Part shown: one piece after another, positions 44,980 to 56,114 of the stretch
Layout of the letters: every line of letters starts with the position of its first letter
Numbering within the stretch: the stretch's first letter is position 1
From: Ligula intestinalis
Lineage: Eukaryota; Platyhelminthes; Cestoda; Diphyllobothriidea; Diphyllobothriidae
Reading direction: 5' to 3'
Assembly (NCBI GenBank): GCA_036362985.1
Contig: JAYGXS010000003.1
Span: 1,890,331 to 1,954,330, forward strand
DNA: 64,000 bases
The notes under the pieces: model-generated
What the model was told of the DNA's origin: nothing
Seen by the model: only the letters and a program-made list of their open reading frames with translations
The model's database searches: none
Translations under genes and position numbers: made by a program

Positions 44980-45823
44980 TGGATTTGTTAGTTAAGTATA
45001 CAGTTGCCCATGTTTTTGTGATTCAATCAGCGAATTTTATCCTGAGAATTAGTACGAAAAACTGCCTGCTTAGTTCTAGTTATGAAAGGGTAATAGGTAG
45101 CATTTTGGCGAAATCGAAATGTCCTATGCTATTAAATACGACAGAAACATACCTTTTATTTATCTGCAGTGCACTTTGGAGAAACCAGTAAAAGAAACAA
45201 AAATGTCAATCATATCTATCCCAGAACCGGTGAATCTAGTCTTCAGTTGATAAAAATCAGCTGAAGCCATGTTTAATGCATCGCATTTTTTTTCAGAAAA
45301 AAGGAAGCAATTCAATTTTAAAACTTAGTTTTGCCAAAAAAGACAGTAAAGATATTTCGATTGCATTGATTTTTACCGCATGTAAGATTTAAAACCATGA
45401 ACAAAAATGCAATGATATCGTGTACCTGAAGCCGGAAGAATATTGCGGTGAATCTAAAGCACGTGGCAACATAAAATATTTTACAAAATAATTTCTGCGT
45501 ATGCGTAATTTAGAACTGGAACGGCCAGAAGGCTTAAAACTTTCGTAAAATCATATCACGTAGTTGGCCACTCTTTTTCCATTTGCAAGCTTAGAATGGA
45601 GCATGGAAATCAGTAAATATGTAAAAATAATCAACTGTAAAGAGAAAAGTGGGTTCTTGCATTTTCAACCACCCATATCCAACTTATAATCAATATTCTC
45701 TATTTTTAATGTTGATTTTACCTTGGAAATGGGTGACATTCACAAATATTCGTCAACTTAATATTGAAGTAAAATGAATATTCAAAGGCGTAACCTATTA
45801 CTGAAAATTGTTCTACTTATGGA
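44980..45823. repeat. Diverged dispersed repeat, copy c
   Basis: ACCTTTTATTTATCTGCAGTG (45151) resembles ACCTTTTATTAATATGCATT in copy b. ACCTTGGAAATGGGT and GGCGTAACCTATTA (45721, 45787) match ACCTTGGAAATAGTT and GAGGTAACCTATTA in copy a (37030, 37098). Only scattered blocks align. Confidence 0.35.
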
Positions 45824-45935
45824 CGAGGAAGAAGACGTATCAAGCACCAGATCAATTGGTCAATTGTTATTATTAGAACAAGAAATCAATTTATCTGGTG
45901 CTTAGTACGCCTTTTTCCTCGTTAATGCAATTACC
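45824..45935. repeat. Hairpin of two fused PLE termini
   Basis: GAGGAAGAAGACGTATCAAG, CACCAGATCAATTG (45827-45861) is mirrored on the other strand by AACGAGGAAAAAGGCGTACT, AAGCACCAGATAAATTG (45924 backwards). Both halves match the outer terminus of the element at 7856 and 10160. The hammerhead and all coding sequence between have been lost. Confidence 0.65.
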
Positions 45936-48900
45936 TATATCGTGAACCTTCTCATTCATTGTTTAACTTCTATTGTGGACGTTTCTTTTGCTATACACTG
46001 TGTTTTGTTATTTCCTGGAAAAATAAATCTGGCCCACTTGACTTTCTCAGCTACAATTAACATTCATAGAATCACGTTTTTGTTAATTGTTTTAAATAAG
46101 TATCTAATTGTAAACGCTTTTGGTTTAGACATCGAGCAAAAATTACATTTTTGGAAGAATACTAGAAATCACAGAAAAGCGAGGAAACTTGCGAGAATTT
46201 AAAGAATGTTCTTAAAGTAATTGTAATTAAGTACCTGAAATATCTATGAAGAAATTTAGCGGAAGAAAAGCTTCTCTAATAGAGAGCAAATGGTGTGGTT
46301 ATGATTTACTCTGACGATTTTATTTACATTAATTGGTCAAATGTGTGGCTATTTTGGACGTTTTCGTAGCTTGATGCTGGTTTAGAAAACAAACAACTTA
46401 TTTAAAAATTCACGCATTAATGGGGGTTTGTGAATGGCTATCAATTTTAAGCAAATTTTGGCACTTTGCATGCAATTCCTGCGCTGCTTAGCTCCAGACC
46501 GCACTGTCACGGCAGAAGTTGTACAACTTGGGCTTCCGATGAGTCATTCAAGGGAGAATTTGTGATTTTACTGAATTGTCGACAAGCCTGCAAATCGCAG
46601 GGCCATCTGCTAATTCCGGAAACACGCAAAGTCGTTAGCTTGCAGAATGGGACGAGATGTTCTAACATAAAACTAAAAGGCTTTAGGCTGATTTCCTGGC
46701 TAGGTAGAATCAATAGTATACGTCTGCAAATGGTCGATAGTTTCGAATTTAGTTTGCTTTTAAAACCTTAACCACTTATTGCGTCCCTTCTAGAATAACA
46801 AGCGATCATTCTCTGTGAGGCATTGCCAATAACAACAGAGCGGACTGAAACGAACTGTTCTTGCATTTTCGGAGTATTCTGATAGCCTGGAAACTCTGAA
46901 TTTCACATCTTATTCACCCGGGTAAGAATATAAAAAAAGGTTATCAGTTGAGTGCCGGAGCATCTTTCTTAAAAAATGATCTCGAGAATCTTTGAGGTTC
47001 TTTATGAATTATCTTCACTGATGATAGTTTGTTTTAGAAGTATACACGCCCCCATCCTGTATGAGCGTTTGCTTAGTGCGGCTGCTAGCAGGGGCACTTG
47101 CGGCCGTGTCTGGCTAATCCAGTCTGGCTAATCACCTTCAAGAATGACACACATGAGACCTTACGGTGAAGACTTCCGACGTCTCTGAGTCCAGATGTCG
47201 CCCTTCTTGGGTGTGGACATAGGTTTCACCCGAAGATAAACTGCGTCCAATCTATTGTCTATTACCTGTGTACAGAATGCATCCGAATTCTACACGTTCT
47301 CAGCGGAATGGGGCCGTAAGATGGCAACGGCAAGGGCTCTAACTATTAACTTAGGTCACTGCAAGAAGATAATAGAGCCTTCCAGTACGGCGTGGGCTCA
47401 ATAGCCAGATGGATCCGATTCCATTTCCAAACTCTCCTTGTGCTGAAGTTTGTGTGGCAGCCCATAACTACATATGTTATTCTACTTTGGCTTTGTCAGT
47501 AGTACTTTACGCGTATTTAATGAAGGCTGTATTAGAAGCTAGCTAAAATTGGCATTTTGGCTTGTTTTTGTGGCCTTGCAAACAACGAAAACCCGCATAA
47601 TTACAACCGTCTCCATTTGGTTCCCAGTAACCAATCGTGTATAACTAAGGTCATTGCACCAGCAGTGCGCATTCGACTGAGTATGCAATCTCAAGTGAAC
47701 CCCAAGGATTGACTTGAAGTCAACACCGGGACAATTATTCAGGTTTCCGGAGCAGTTCTTGGTGCATTCAAGTCATACTTTTAACGAAATAAGACGCCAA
47801 ATAAAGCACTTATCGATTAGTATTTACTAAAACACGATGCGCCTGGGAAGAGTTCCCCTCTTGCCCCTACCCACTTCGAACAAAGTCAAGTTTGTTTGAA
47901 TTTATTTATATCGTCAGTCACTCAGAAGAATCAAGGTAGCATTTTGCCCAGTTCACGTGCAATTTTCGCCAAATTTAACCTGACATTATGTAGAGAGCAA
48001 AAATGGCCAAAGTAGACCCAAAACCATGTTTATTTTTAGTCAATACGAGACCAGCGTGCTGCACAGGGTCCGTTTTTCACGTGCGAACCCGTGCAACCCC
48101 CCATCCATTTCCTCCACAAAATCGGTAAAAGACCACTTAAATGGCGTGGTTTTTTTGAACGACTGTTTGGCAGAGGCACTGAATATGCACTCTAAATGCC
48201 AAATGCGAGCAAATACGATGCGCAAAAGAAGAAAAAGACGAAACTGGGGGTGGAGGAAAACGGGAGTGGATCCACCCTAGCCGACTGCCGTCGTCTTTTA
48301 TCGAAAGGTTACCTCTCTTTCTCTCTTATCGGCAAAAGTGGGTAGGGAAACGGGGCTGTTTTTCGCTTTTGCAACTCTCCTTTTTCTCCCTTCCGCCGAC
48401 CTGGGATCTATTTCGCTCTGCCTTTTAGTAAACCAAACCTTCGCCTGGAGAAAAGAGTCGGTCTTTCAGTCAGGTGAACACTTCTTTGGGTCGGCTGAAT
48501 GCGGAACTACACGTTGCATTGAAAGGAACGAACAGACGCACCTGGTAAAAAGCTATACGCTCTGGTAAGAATACCAAGGTCAAAAATTGAACCCAGGTTA
48601 GATCAGATCGTTCATTTTCTGAAAAGGTCATGACCTACTGCGGATTTAAGCAGACGTCTGGGATGCCTAAGCAACCCTTTTTACTTATAAAACTACATAC
48701 CCATGACGGGGAAAAGACCAGAAAAGGTATTTTTAACAAATTCTGGAAATCAAAACCATTTCATTTTTAACCGTGGGTTATAGATTCAAAGATCGCAAAA
48801 GAAACAACATAACAGTCACAAAACCATGATATAGTGAATCCATCCACTCTAGCTGCCTGTAGTGTGCTTTCATTTCGGATCATCTGCTGATCAACCAATC

Positions 48901-50190
48901 GCAAAAGGTGGGCCACACTCCTCTCTTGATGGTTCATGCAATGCAACATGCGTATTGCGGCTCACTGAAGTTGACTATAACGAAAAAGTGGATGCTGGGT
49001 TCGTTTTTTTGAAACTAAAATATAAGGTCAGAGCCCCGTGACGCTGATTTTGGATTTAACATCCTTTACCATATCGCATAGTTTGACATCTAAAACGCTG
49101 AAGTTACCAACCTTCTTGCTGAGAACAATAGGCTGCATAATGCCCTAATAAAATGCCGGAATGACGCCAGCAATACTATAGTCATCAGCTCTCGAACTCT
49201 GGCACACAATCGGCTGTGAGATATGCCGTCTCTCATTTCTCTCCAGAGGTACTAACTCCCACTCTGAAAGTGCCATTCCACTAACAATTTCACCGCCATC
49301 ATAAACACATCAGCTACCAGCCTATTCTGATGATACTTTTACCACACATGCGCACCTATGTATAGGCCAGGTCGAACACAGATGATTCTACCTCAGTGAG
49401 ACTAGTTAACCAATTTTTACTCGGCTATATGCCTCTCCATTAAACATGCGTTAAAGATCAAAGGATTAAATTAAAGCGTTAAGAAGCTTTGTGCTCTTAA
49501 TCTCTATGACTCTCCAATCAGTACCACCTCACCACCACAGGCATTTACTATGCGCATACCATGTAAGCGGGAAGCGTGTACTTCAGCTTCTTTACGAGGT
49601 AAGCCTCTATAGCAGTCTTACCCACGTGAGAATTGGGCATCAGACGCATTTTACTTAAATCTTGATGGCTTGCTCGCAGGCAGCAGGTCTTGTATTGTAC
49701 GCATGGGAGAACCTCCTTACTTTTTTAGTCATTTTCGTCCACTCTCTGCATCAGAGTACTGACCGACTTGAACAGCGAATTTTTGTTTAAGGTACGGAAA
49801 ACAGAGTGAATTCAACTCCGAGAACTGCGTCTCTCTGGGACTCAGGGCATGTTGTTCACTAGTAACTATCTAACTCATTTAAACACGTTGCGATTAGCTT
49901 AAAGCCATGGCTGCCTACGTACGGGATAGCTTGCTCATCTACTTTTAATTTCCAGTCAGGCCGCAATATGTTATTCTTCTTATGGCATCAAGGGCAGTCT
50001 TACTAGTTTACGAGACACGCATGTCTACTCTTGACTTGATTTCCCTGGATAAGAGACAGCTACGCAGTCACCCTATATAGGCATTTCCTATGCTGCGGAG
50101 TCAGAACTGTTGCTTCCCATTCAATAATTTCTTTGAGCTGGCCACTATCACCGGCTTGCGAGGACAACCTCTAAAACTATGTGTGACTGG
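45936..50190. other. Unassigned DNA (4.2 kb), GC-richer near 48.0-48.6 kb
   Basis: No recognised transposon or domain. Open frames such as 46466-46771 and 48338-48568 (plus) have no named similarity. 48060-48560 is GC-richer than its surroundings and could contain part of a host gene, but nothing in it is diagnostic. Confidence 0.35.
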
Positions 50191-50199
50191 GGTAAGACT

Positions 50200-50340
50200 G
50201 GACTGAAGTTACTTCTTTTTCTCCAAGACAGTTATTCAGGCATGGTATGTTCTGCTTGCAGAAAGTGTCATGCACCCATCCCTGGAAACCTTTAAGACGA
50301 AGTTTGACCAGCACAGCCATGCGTACAACCAAGAGCCTTT
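50200..50340 (+). pseudogene. CR1-like 3' terminal fragment
   Basis: Plus strand FFFSKTVIQAWYVLLAESV then MHPSLETFKTKFDQH fits the conserved C-terminus of CR1/jockey reverse transcriptases (RVINxWNxLPxxVVxAPSxxxFKxxLD). Compare SQRVISAWNGLPEDVV in the copy at 24356-26340. It is only about 45 codons long. Confidence 0.6.
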
Positions 50341-51689
50341 CAGTAGTGCTGGACGCCAAATGTTTACATGCTATAAAACATTTTTCAGTAGTAATATTGT
50401 CTCCTTACAGAATTGTCTCGCCATAACATTTAGGCAAATACGTTCGTGCTGTCGGCAATTACCCCCTACCGCAACTTGTGGTCCTATGCTACGCGAACAC
50501 GTAAGGTTTTTCCTCATATCGACCCATTACAGACTGCTCTCGACCGCGACCATCATAACCGTTTTTGTCATCTTGTTAGCGGACCAGACAAACGGCGAGT
50601 GCGTGCCATGGTCGCACCTATAGCTCTTCTGGAGGTTCTCGTGACCTCTACAGTCTTCTCATCGTTTGACCATTTGGATAAAAATATTAAACGCGATGGG
50701 CTCCTCCTGACTCGCACAAAACATTCTCAGAAGCATGTCGGTCCTATCTCGGATATACTTTTCTCCCATGAGCGAAATTTTTTGTCCTTAAATCACTCAA
50801 ATGGCATTTAAATTTCTAAAATTCCTGAGCAATGCCTAAGGAGCGTTTTTCACCATCTCCTCACACCTACTTGTACATGTTAATTGGCAACAACTTGATT
50901 ACTGCTTACATATATAATTATATTACTTCAAACAAGTGAGTAGTCATGTATGTTGACTTTTCCGAATGAACCGTCTTATCGCCCTTCGTCAGCAATAAAG
51001 GTAAGCGAACTCTTCACCATTCGTAGCCGAATTTGGAAAAAATGGATATTAAGAATCAATCTCCACGTTGAGATAATAGGAGTAAGAGGATTTGACGTGC
51101 ACCAAGGTGACTGGAAAACGGCGAAGACTTTCCTAGGGAACTGCACTGTTGGAGAAACAAAGCATAGACACTGGCTTTAATGATCAATATTACCCTGTAT
51201 GGGCTCTGCTCTTAAAATTATTAGCATACTTTTTGATTGTACAAGCAATCCTAGAAATCTCTCTGTATCTCTTAAGGTTAAGGGTACGTAGGTTAAGGAT
51301 GCCAAGGGGTTTTGCTCTGCAGCTCCACAAAAACGTTACGTGAAGCTTGAACATCGGAGGAATCGCATAAACTGGAAGGCAGGCGTCACAAGAAATTTTC
51401 ATTCAAGGTAAGGTGTCCTTTGGGAAAATGAGTTAATTTATTTAGTAAATTTTTGACAATGGATCCCCAAGTCGTCGTCAGACTTGAGGAAAATGTGCAT
51501 AATCTCATGTGAAGCTTTTTTCACGGTTTATTGTGGACAAACAGGATGATCCGTCTCAACACGCATCCACGAGCACCAATAAGCAGTGCAAATATGTGAA
51601 CATTTGTTACAAAATGACCTGATTTCACGTTTGGTAGCGGGTTATTGGGTTAAGGTAATCGCATGCACCAAAGTAGGCTCTAAAACTCA
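50341..51689. other. Unassigned DNA
   Basis: Open frames at 50270-50623 and 50446-50811 (plus, overlapping in different frames, about 120 codons each) have no recognised domain. The first begins in the CR1 fragment and may simply be its 3' flank. Confidence 0.35.
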
Positions 51690-52070
51690 AAAAATATACA
51701 GCCACAACAGTGCAGCGTCGGGCAACAAAGCTAGTCAGAGGTCTCAAGAACCACACTTACACAGATAGACTGACATGCCTCAATTTATTCCCTTTGCATT
51801 ACAGGCAACAAAGAGGGGATCTTATCCTAGTTTACAAGATAATAAACGGTCTTGAGAAAGGATTACGCTTTGAAGACATGTTTCAGTGGCACCTCTCGCT
51901 TCATCTTCGTTGGCACACAATGAAGCTGCGCACGAAGATGTCCAAGATAAACCTCTGCTCTGAATTCTTCACGCAACGTGTCATACAACAGTGAAACAAC
52001 CTTCACAGTCAGTCGTGGAGGCCACTTCCCTTCAGACGTACAAACAATGCTTGGATAATTACATGCGTCC
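51690..52070 (+). pseudogene. CR1-like 3' fragment (reverse transcriptase C-terminus)
   Basis: 51710-51994: [20 protein letters not shown] then [20 protein letters not shown] and [16 protein letters not shown] is the typical post-palm region, parallel to RRATKIVKGLKSSSSECRLE in the 24.3-26.3 kb copy. FFTQRVIQQ precedes a TGA at 51992-51994. Beyond it the frame resembles the WN-LP C-terminus with TYKQCLDNYM. It is 5'-truncated and belongs to a different lineage from the 24 kb copy. Confidence 0.78.
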
Positions 52071-52071
52071 C

Positions 52072-52190
52072 CTCTCCTCTCTCCAAGTCTGAACTCTATA
52101 AACCAGACATATATTGTAAAAAACAATGCTACTCTCCTCCCTCCAAGTCTGACCTCTAAAAACCAGACATATATGGTAAAAACTGCTACT
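52072..52190. repeat. Tandem duplication, about 60 bp x 2
   Basis: CTCTCCTCTCTCCAAGTCTG ... AACCAGACATATAT repeats as CTCTCCTCCCTCCAAGTCTG ... AACCAGACATATAT with few differences. It lies immediately 3' of the CR1 fragment, so it may be the terminal repeat typical of some non-LTR 3' ends. Confidence 0.8.
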
Positions 52191-52885
52191 CACTGTTTGC
52201 CAATACTATGTTAGAAGTGGTAAATTTTTATAGGTGCTTGTACACGTGCTAAATAGGGTTTTCAAAGGCATTGCCTATTATCCTCACCAAATAAACTGAA
52301 GCTAAACTGAAACTCTTCACCCTATCTCAATCATCCTTTTAATTTGTTTTCCTTGTAATCTTCTTTGTATTCTCCTGCGTCATATGTGCCCTTAATATTA
52401 ATTATTTTATATAAGGCCGATAGGCCAAAACAGCAAGCCTTGTTTTTATTCTTCTCGATTGAAAAGAAATTGTAAAATTTCGACTGTGAGAACTTCATCA
52501 TAGTAGCTGCTTCTATCAACCACCAATCCCATCATAATGTATTCTTATCCTAAGCAGCAAATGGGGTTGCGTAAGCATCTGAAAAATGCAGTTGTGTGAA
52601 TAGTACTATACAACTATACTATACAGCTATAGTTTTTTTATACTATTACTACTACTATTACATTCAATGCTTGTTTTGGTCTTGCGAACGGCCCACACTC
52701 CCTTGTTTACCCTCCCTTCGGCTTCCGATAAGTTATCAGGATTAAGAGCATTTTTCGTTGGTACAAATTGAAAGCAGACGAGAAATGCAAAATTTATTGG
52801 TACAAGGAGATTTTTCAAGTGCTCATTGGCGGAAGCCTCGGCAAGAGAGTATAACAATTGAATTTGTACACAAAAATTGATGCAA
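52191..52885. other. Unassigned DNA
   Basis: No gene recognised. A short TAC/TAT run occurs at 52637-52662. Confidence 0.4.
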
Positions 52886-52889
52886 ACAA

Positions 52890-53313
52890 ACATCTCGAGT
52901 ACTATCAAGCGACCCCTACCTTGTACCATTGAAAGGACAAACAATGCGATGGGGCTCGTTTTTTTTAATCCTACAAAGCTAGTTCCACGTGCAAAGGATG
53001 CCTTTCCAGTACACGCCATTTCAAAATATGTGTATAAATTAAGATGAACTTGCCAACGCAAGTTAACTGGGCGAACAGAAGAGCAATAAGCAGTCAGATC
53101 TAGGAAGCAACTGCCAAGATGGTATTTGAAAGCAGGAAAACATAATGTCTTACTTGGTGCGGGTCATCCAGAACACCCAAACATCCTTCCGAGTGGTTAT
53201 TCGGGCCAAATAAGTCGTAGCTTGCGCTACATGGAGGCTGCCTTTATACGGTGGCTAAAAGCCGACCTATATCAACAGTTGGCGCACGTCGTTAACCTAA
53301 CTTTGCTTTGGTA
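52890..53313 (+). pseudogene. PLE linker + GIY-YIG endonuclease relic (plus)
   Basis: Plus strand, same family as the 18.5-21.5 kb copies: TIERTNNAMGLVFFNPTKL (compare SIQRTYYAAELVFLTPIKR), KDAFPVHAISKYVYKLR, then the ruined core TCQRKLTGRTEEQ in place of CGCKYIGRTQRQ, RKQLPRWYLKAGKHN, and the C-terminal tail LRYMEAAFIRWLKADLYQQL, HVVNLTLLW ending at 53313. The Gly-Tyr-Ile and Cys residues are lost. Very old. Confidence 0.75.
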
Positions 53314-53599
53314 ACAGCCAGCTCTCCCCCCCTCTCATCTTGCCCTGAAATTGTTTTTCCCACTTTCGCTCGCGACGGTGTACTTTAAGTTGCTACTATT
53401 ATTGATTAGCCTACGTGACATTTTTCCATGACCTTGTCGTTTTTATGGATTTTTCTGCACAAATTCAATGTTTACAGTCTCTCGTACGTTCCACAGCTAA
53501 AGGCAGCAGCTGACGAACACTCCCAAAATTGCTAGGTACCAATAACATCTGCAGTACTAGCAGGCTGAAAATTATCACGGCTACGCCAGTCAGACCTAA

Positions 53600-54835
53600 A
53601 CATGCCAAACATACAAAAACAAGGCCATCTAAATTGCAGCATCAAAGAAGAACGAAAAAAATTGGGCAGGACTTACTGTATGACCAGTATCCACTACGTG
53701 CTTTGTGATCGAACGCTTAGGTATTTTATTGTCGTACATGAGCAACCACTTTGGCATGTGTTCAGCCGACCGTGTTGCCAACTGCCCTTGCGTGCGCCCA
53801 ATGTATTTGCATCCGCAACTACATGTGAGCTCATAAACACAGTTTAAAGTAGCATGCATAGGCAGAGGGTCTTTAGTCAGTCGAAATGGAATAGCCGTTA
53901 TTGTGCTTACGTACAACAATTTAGCAGTGGAATAAGTTCTTTCTATTGTGTCTCGAAGCCTCCGTTTTATCACGTTGGATATATTATCACCCTTAAAGGG
54001 AGGAAGAAGCTCACCAGCTGTCTGGCACTGATATTTCAGGAGTGATTTCTTGTCTGCGGTCTTAATACTCATCAATTAATTCCTCAGGACAGGCGTTTAC
54101 AAGTAGCACATTCTTGACAAAACTCCTCTCTTCAGCGATCGTATCCTCGGAACCCATTCTAGTGGCTCTATTCAAAAGGTTCAAAACCAAGTTTCGGTTC
54201 CTCTGAATTGGAACGAAACTAAGAGAAGGCATGTCTTGTTCTTTCTACATGGTTTTTCGATAGATGGACCTTTGAATGGAACCATCTGCGCGCCTGCAGA
54301 CAAGAACGTCTAAGAAAGTCAGTGTGTCTTCCTTCTCATGCTCGATCGTAAATTTGATCTTTGCATCTTCCTCATTCATAGCTTTAAGAAGCATTTTTGC
54401 CTCCTTAGGGTTTTCGTCCATGACAGAAATTTCATCCGCGTATCGTCTATAAAAAGCAGCCTTTTCTTTGTGTTTGGTCAATTTTCGTTCAAGGCTCAAC
54501 ATGAAAGTATTTGCAACGACTGTTCCTAATGGACTGCCCATAACAACGCCATCGATCTGTCGATACAGCTGCCCGTTGAACAGGAACTGCACATTATTTG
54601 TGCATATTTGTAGTATTTCCCGTAGTTAGCAATGCTTTGAGACGTATTTTAGCCGCATGCTCACAAATCATGTCAATGGTTTCGTCCAGTGGCAAGTTTG
54701 TGAAGAGACTTTGAACGTCAAGTGAAATCATGTGCTTAGTACATAAAATTTGATTCTTCAGCTCGTCTACGCACGAAAAAGTGTCTTTGGTCGTGTTAGC
54801 AGCAAGATTGCATCTGATAGATTCAAGGAAAAAAA
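53600..54835 (-). pseudogene. PLE reverse transcriptase + GIY-YIG endonuclease (broken)
   Basis: Reading down from 54835: ESIRCNLAANTTKDTFSC, MISLDVQSLFTNLPLDETID (motif A), a frameshift near 54610, FLFNGQLYRQIDGVVMGSPL (motif B), RRYADEISVMDENP, where the second catalytic Asp of motif C is Glu, TLTFLDVLVCRRADG, thumb (SFVPIQRNRNLVLNLLNRAT), a frame break near 54080-54240, PPFKGDNISNVIKRRL, KDPLPMHATLNCVYELTCSC, GCKYIGRTQGQLATRSAEH and DTGHTV. N- and C-terminal ends are missing. It lies tail-to-tail with the relic at 52890-53313. Confidence 0.88.
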
Positions 54836-54884
54836 CAAAAATATTGAAATTAAAGTAAACATGTAACTACCAAGTAGGAATCAT

Positions 54885-55140
54885 TCACATGGACAATTGA
54901 GTTTTGTAACTGGAGTTTAAGCACACGCCACGAAGCTTCTTCATTTGCAGCTGCAGTAAAATACACTGCTCAAGGTTTAACCTCAGAAACCGGATGTCAG
55001 ACCATTCAGGTGGACCAGTATTCAGTCTGTTAAATCCTTCTCGCAAGGGCTGTTCATCAACATTGCATGTAAGCGCTCGCCGAACTTCAATTTTATCTGC
55101 AGACATGGCTCTATTATTTAGCTGCCTTTGTTAAACTACG
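54885..55140 (-). pseudogene. CR1-like reverse transcriptase fragment around motif C
   Basis: On the minus strand SADKIEVRRALTCNVDEQPL, REGFNRL, SDIRFLRLNLEQCILLQLQM aligns with EDDIKIWQPFRNAYDEQTMQ, AGLDRLGEWS, WLMRFNFAKCVTLRLKTKK of the copy at 24356-26340. Motif C FADD has become SADK. About 75 codons survive. Confidence 0.6.
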
Positions 55141-55570
55141 GGTAACTGAGATAGCTGTAAAATTTGCATGAAGTTGAAAATAGGCATCTCAAGTAATATA
55201 AGATGCGCAACGTTATTTAAACAGTTCCCTCAAGTCTGAAGAAAACCTGGTGTGCCAGCGTCGAGAATTTACAAAAAAGTTCGTTCCTGCTTCCCAAATA
55301 ATCTTTCCTCTCAAAATAGCTGTAACATGTAAGGTCATATGAACATTTACCTAAATGTTTACAAAAGTTCCTAGCGTTTTACTGTAGGCAACTTTGCACA
55401 AAAACATTGAGGGATTCACACGATAACAACCGTACCAAACTTATTCGGTTACCACGACCACGATGTTTGCATATAGAACAAGGTTATCTTCGGATACGAT
55501 ACCATAAGACGACTACAGGTTTGGCTCAGCGATAAATGTGGGACTATGGATTAACTTTGGATAACATCTG
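55141..55570. other. Unassigned DNA
   Basis: No gene recognised. Confidence 0.4.
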
Positions 55571-55574
55571 AATA

Positions 55575-55685
55575 GACTACATGATAATCAGTATTAAAAC
55601 CTCAGTCAATGCAGATTATTGAAAGAGTATCAATCTTCCGCATATAGCGACATGTTGCGTGATTTTTGGCGACTACTGTAATATG
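55575..55685 (-). repeat. Solo end of the foldback element
   Basis: CTACATGATAATCAGTATTAA, then GAGTATCAATCTTCCGCATAT and GGCGACTACTGTA match the right arm end of copy 1 (TTACATGATAATCAGTATCA, TTATCAATCTTTCGCATAT, GGCGCATACTGTA). Only about 110 bp survives. Confidence 0.65.
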
Positions 55686-55871
55686 CCTTATCTTGGAATC
55701 TTATCCACAGAAACGGCTTTAGTTTTGAATATGCGTTGACTTTGATTCTTCAGTAGTATGTAGGCTTCTGATTAAACGACCTTTACTTCTGTCCTATCGA
55801 ATTCCTGGATATTTTATGCAAGATACACCTTATAAATTTCAACCATATTTAAATTTAGAAGTCAGCTTTAT

Positions 55872-55917
55872 TTTTGGCAAACAATTGTTTTCAGCAACTC
55901 TTCATCAGACCAAATAT
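55872..55917 (-). ncRNA. Hammerhead ribozyme motif, best in window
   Basis: On the minus strand in order: stem I TTTGGT, CTGATGA, stem II AG-AGTTG-CT (two pairs), GAAA, a perfect palindrome AACAATTGTT for stem III (three pairs with an AATT loop, or ten intermolecular pairs), T as the cleavage-site base, stem I 3' strand GCCAAA (six pairs with TTTGGT counting one T-G). AATAAA overlaps the end. All core bases are present. The short stem II may limit activity. It sits about 20 nt from the element's 3' end, as known for PLE terminal repeats. Confidence 0.75.
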
Positions 55918-56114
55918 TTGCAAGGGAAATTGACGCTGTACATGACAATCAAAGTTTGAATAGGTAGAAAAATCAATGACTATCTAACACGGGTGCTAAT
56001 TGGCCAACGCGGACTATGTCAGTTTGCGCATGTAAGCCATGTCAGCATGTTGGTTGAGGGATTGTCACTTGTTGGGAGGGGCGAAATCCTATCGCCACCT
56101 GGTGTCGGTTTAGG

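Noticed and set aside
50270..50811. Overlapping plus-strand open frames of about 120 codons as a host gene
   Set aside because: The first begins in a CR1-like C-terminal fragment, the two overlap in different frames, and no domain is recognisable.
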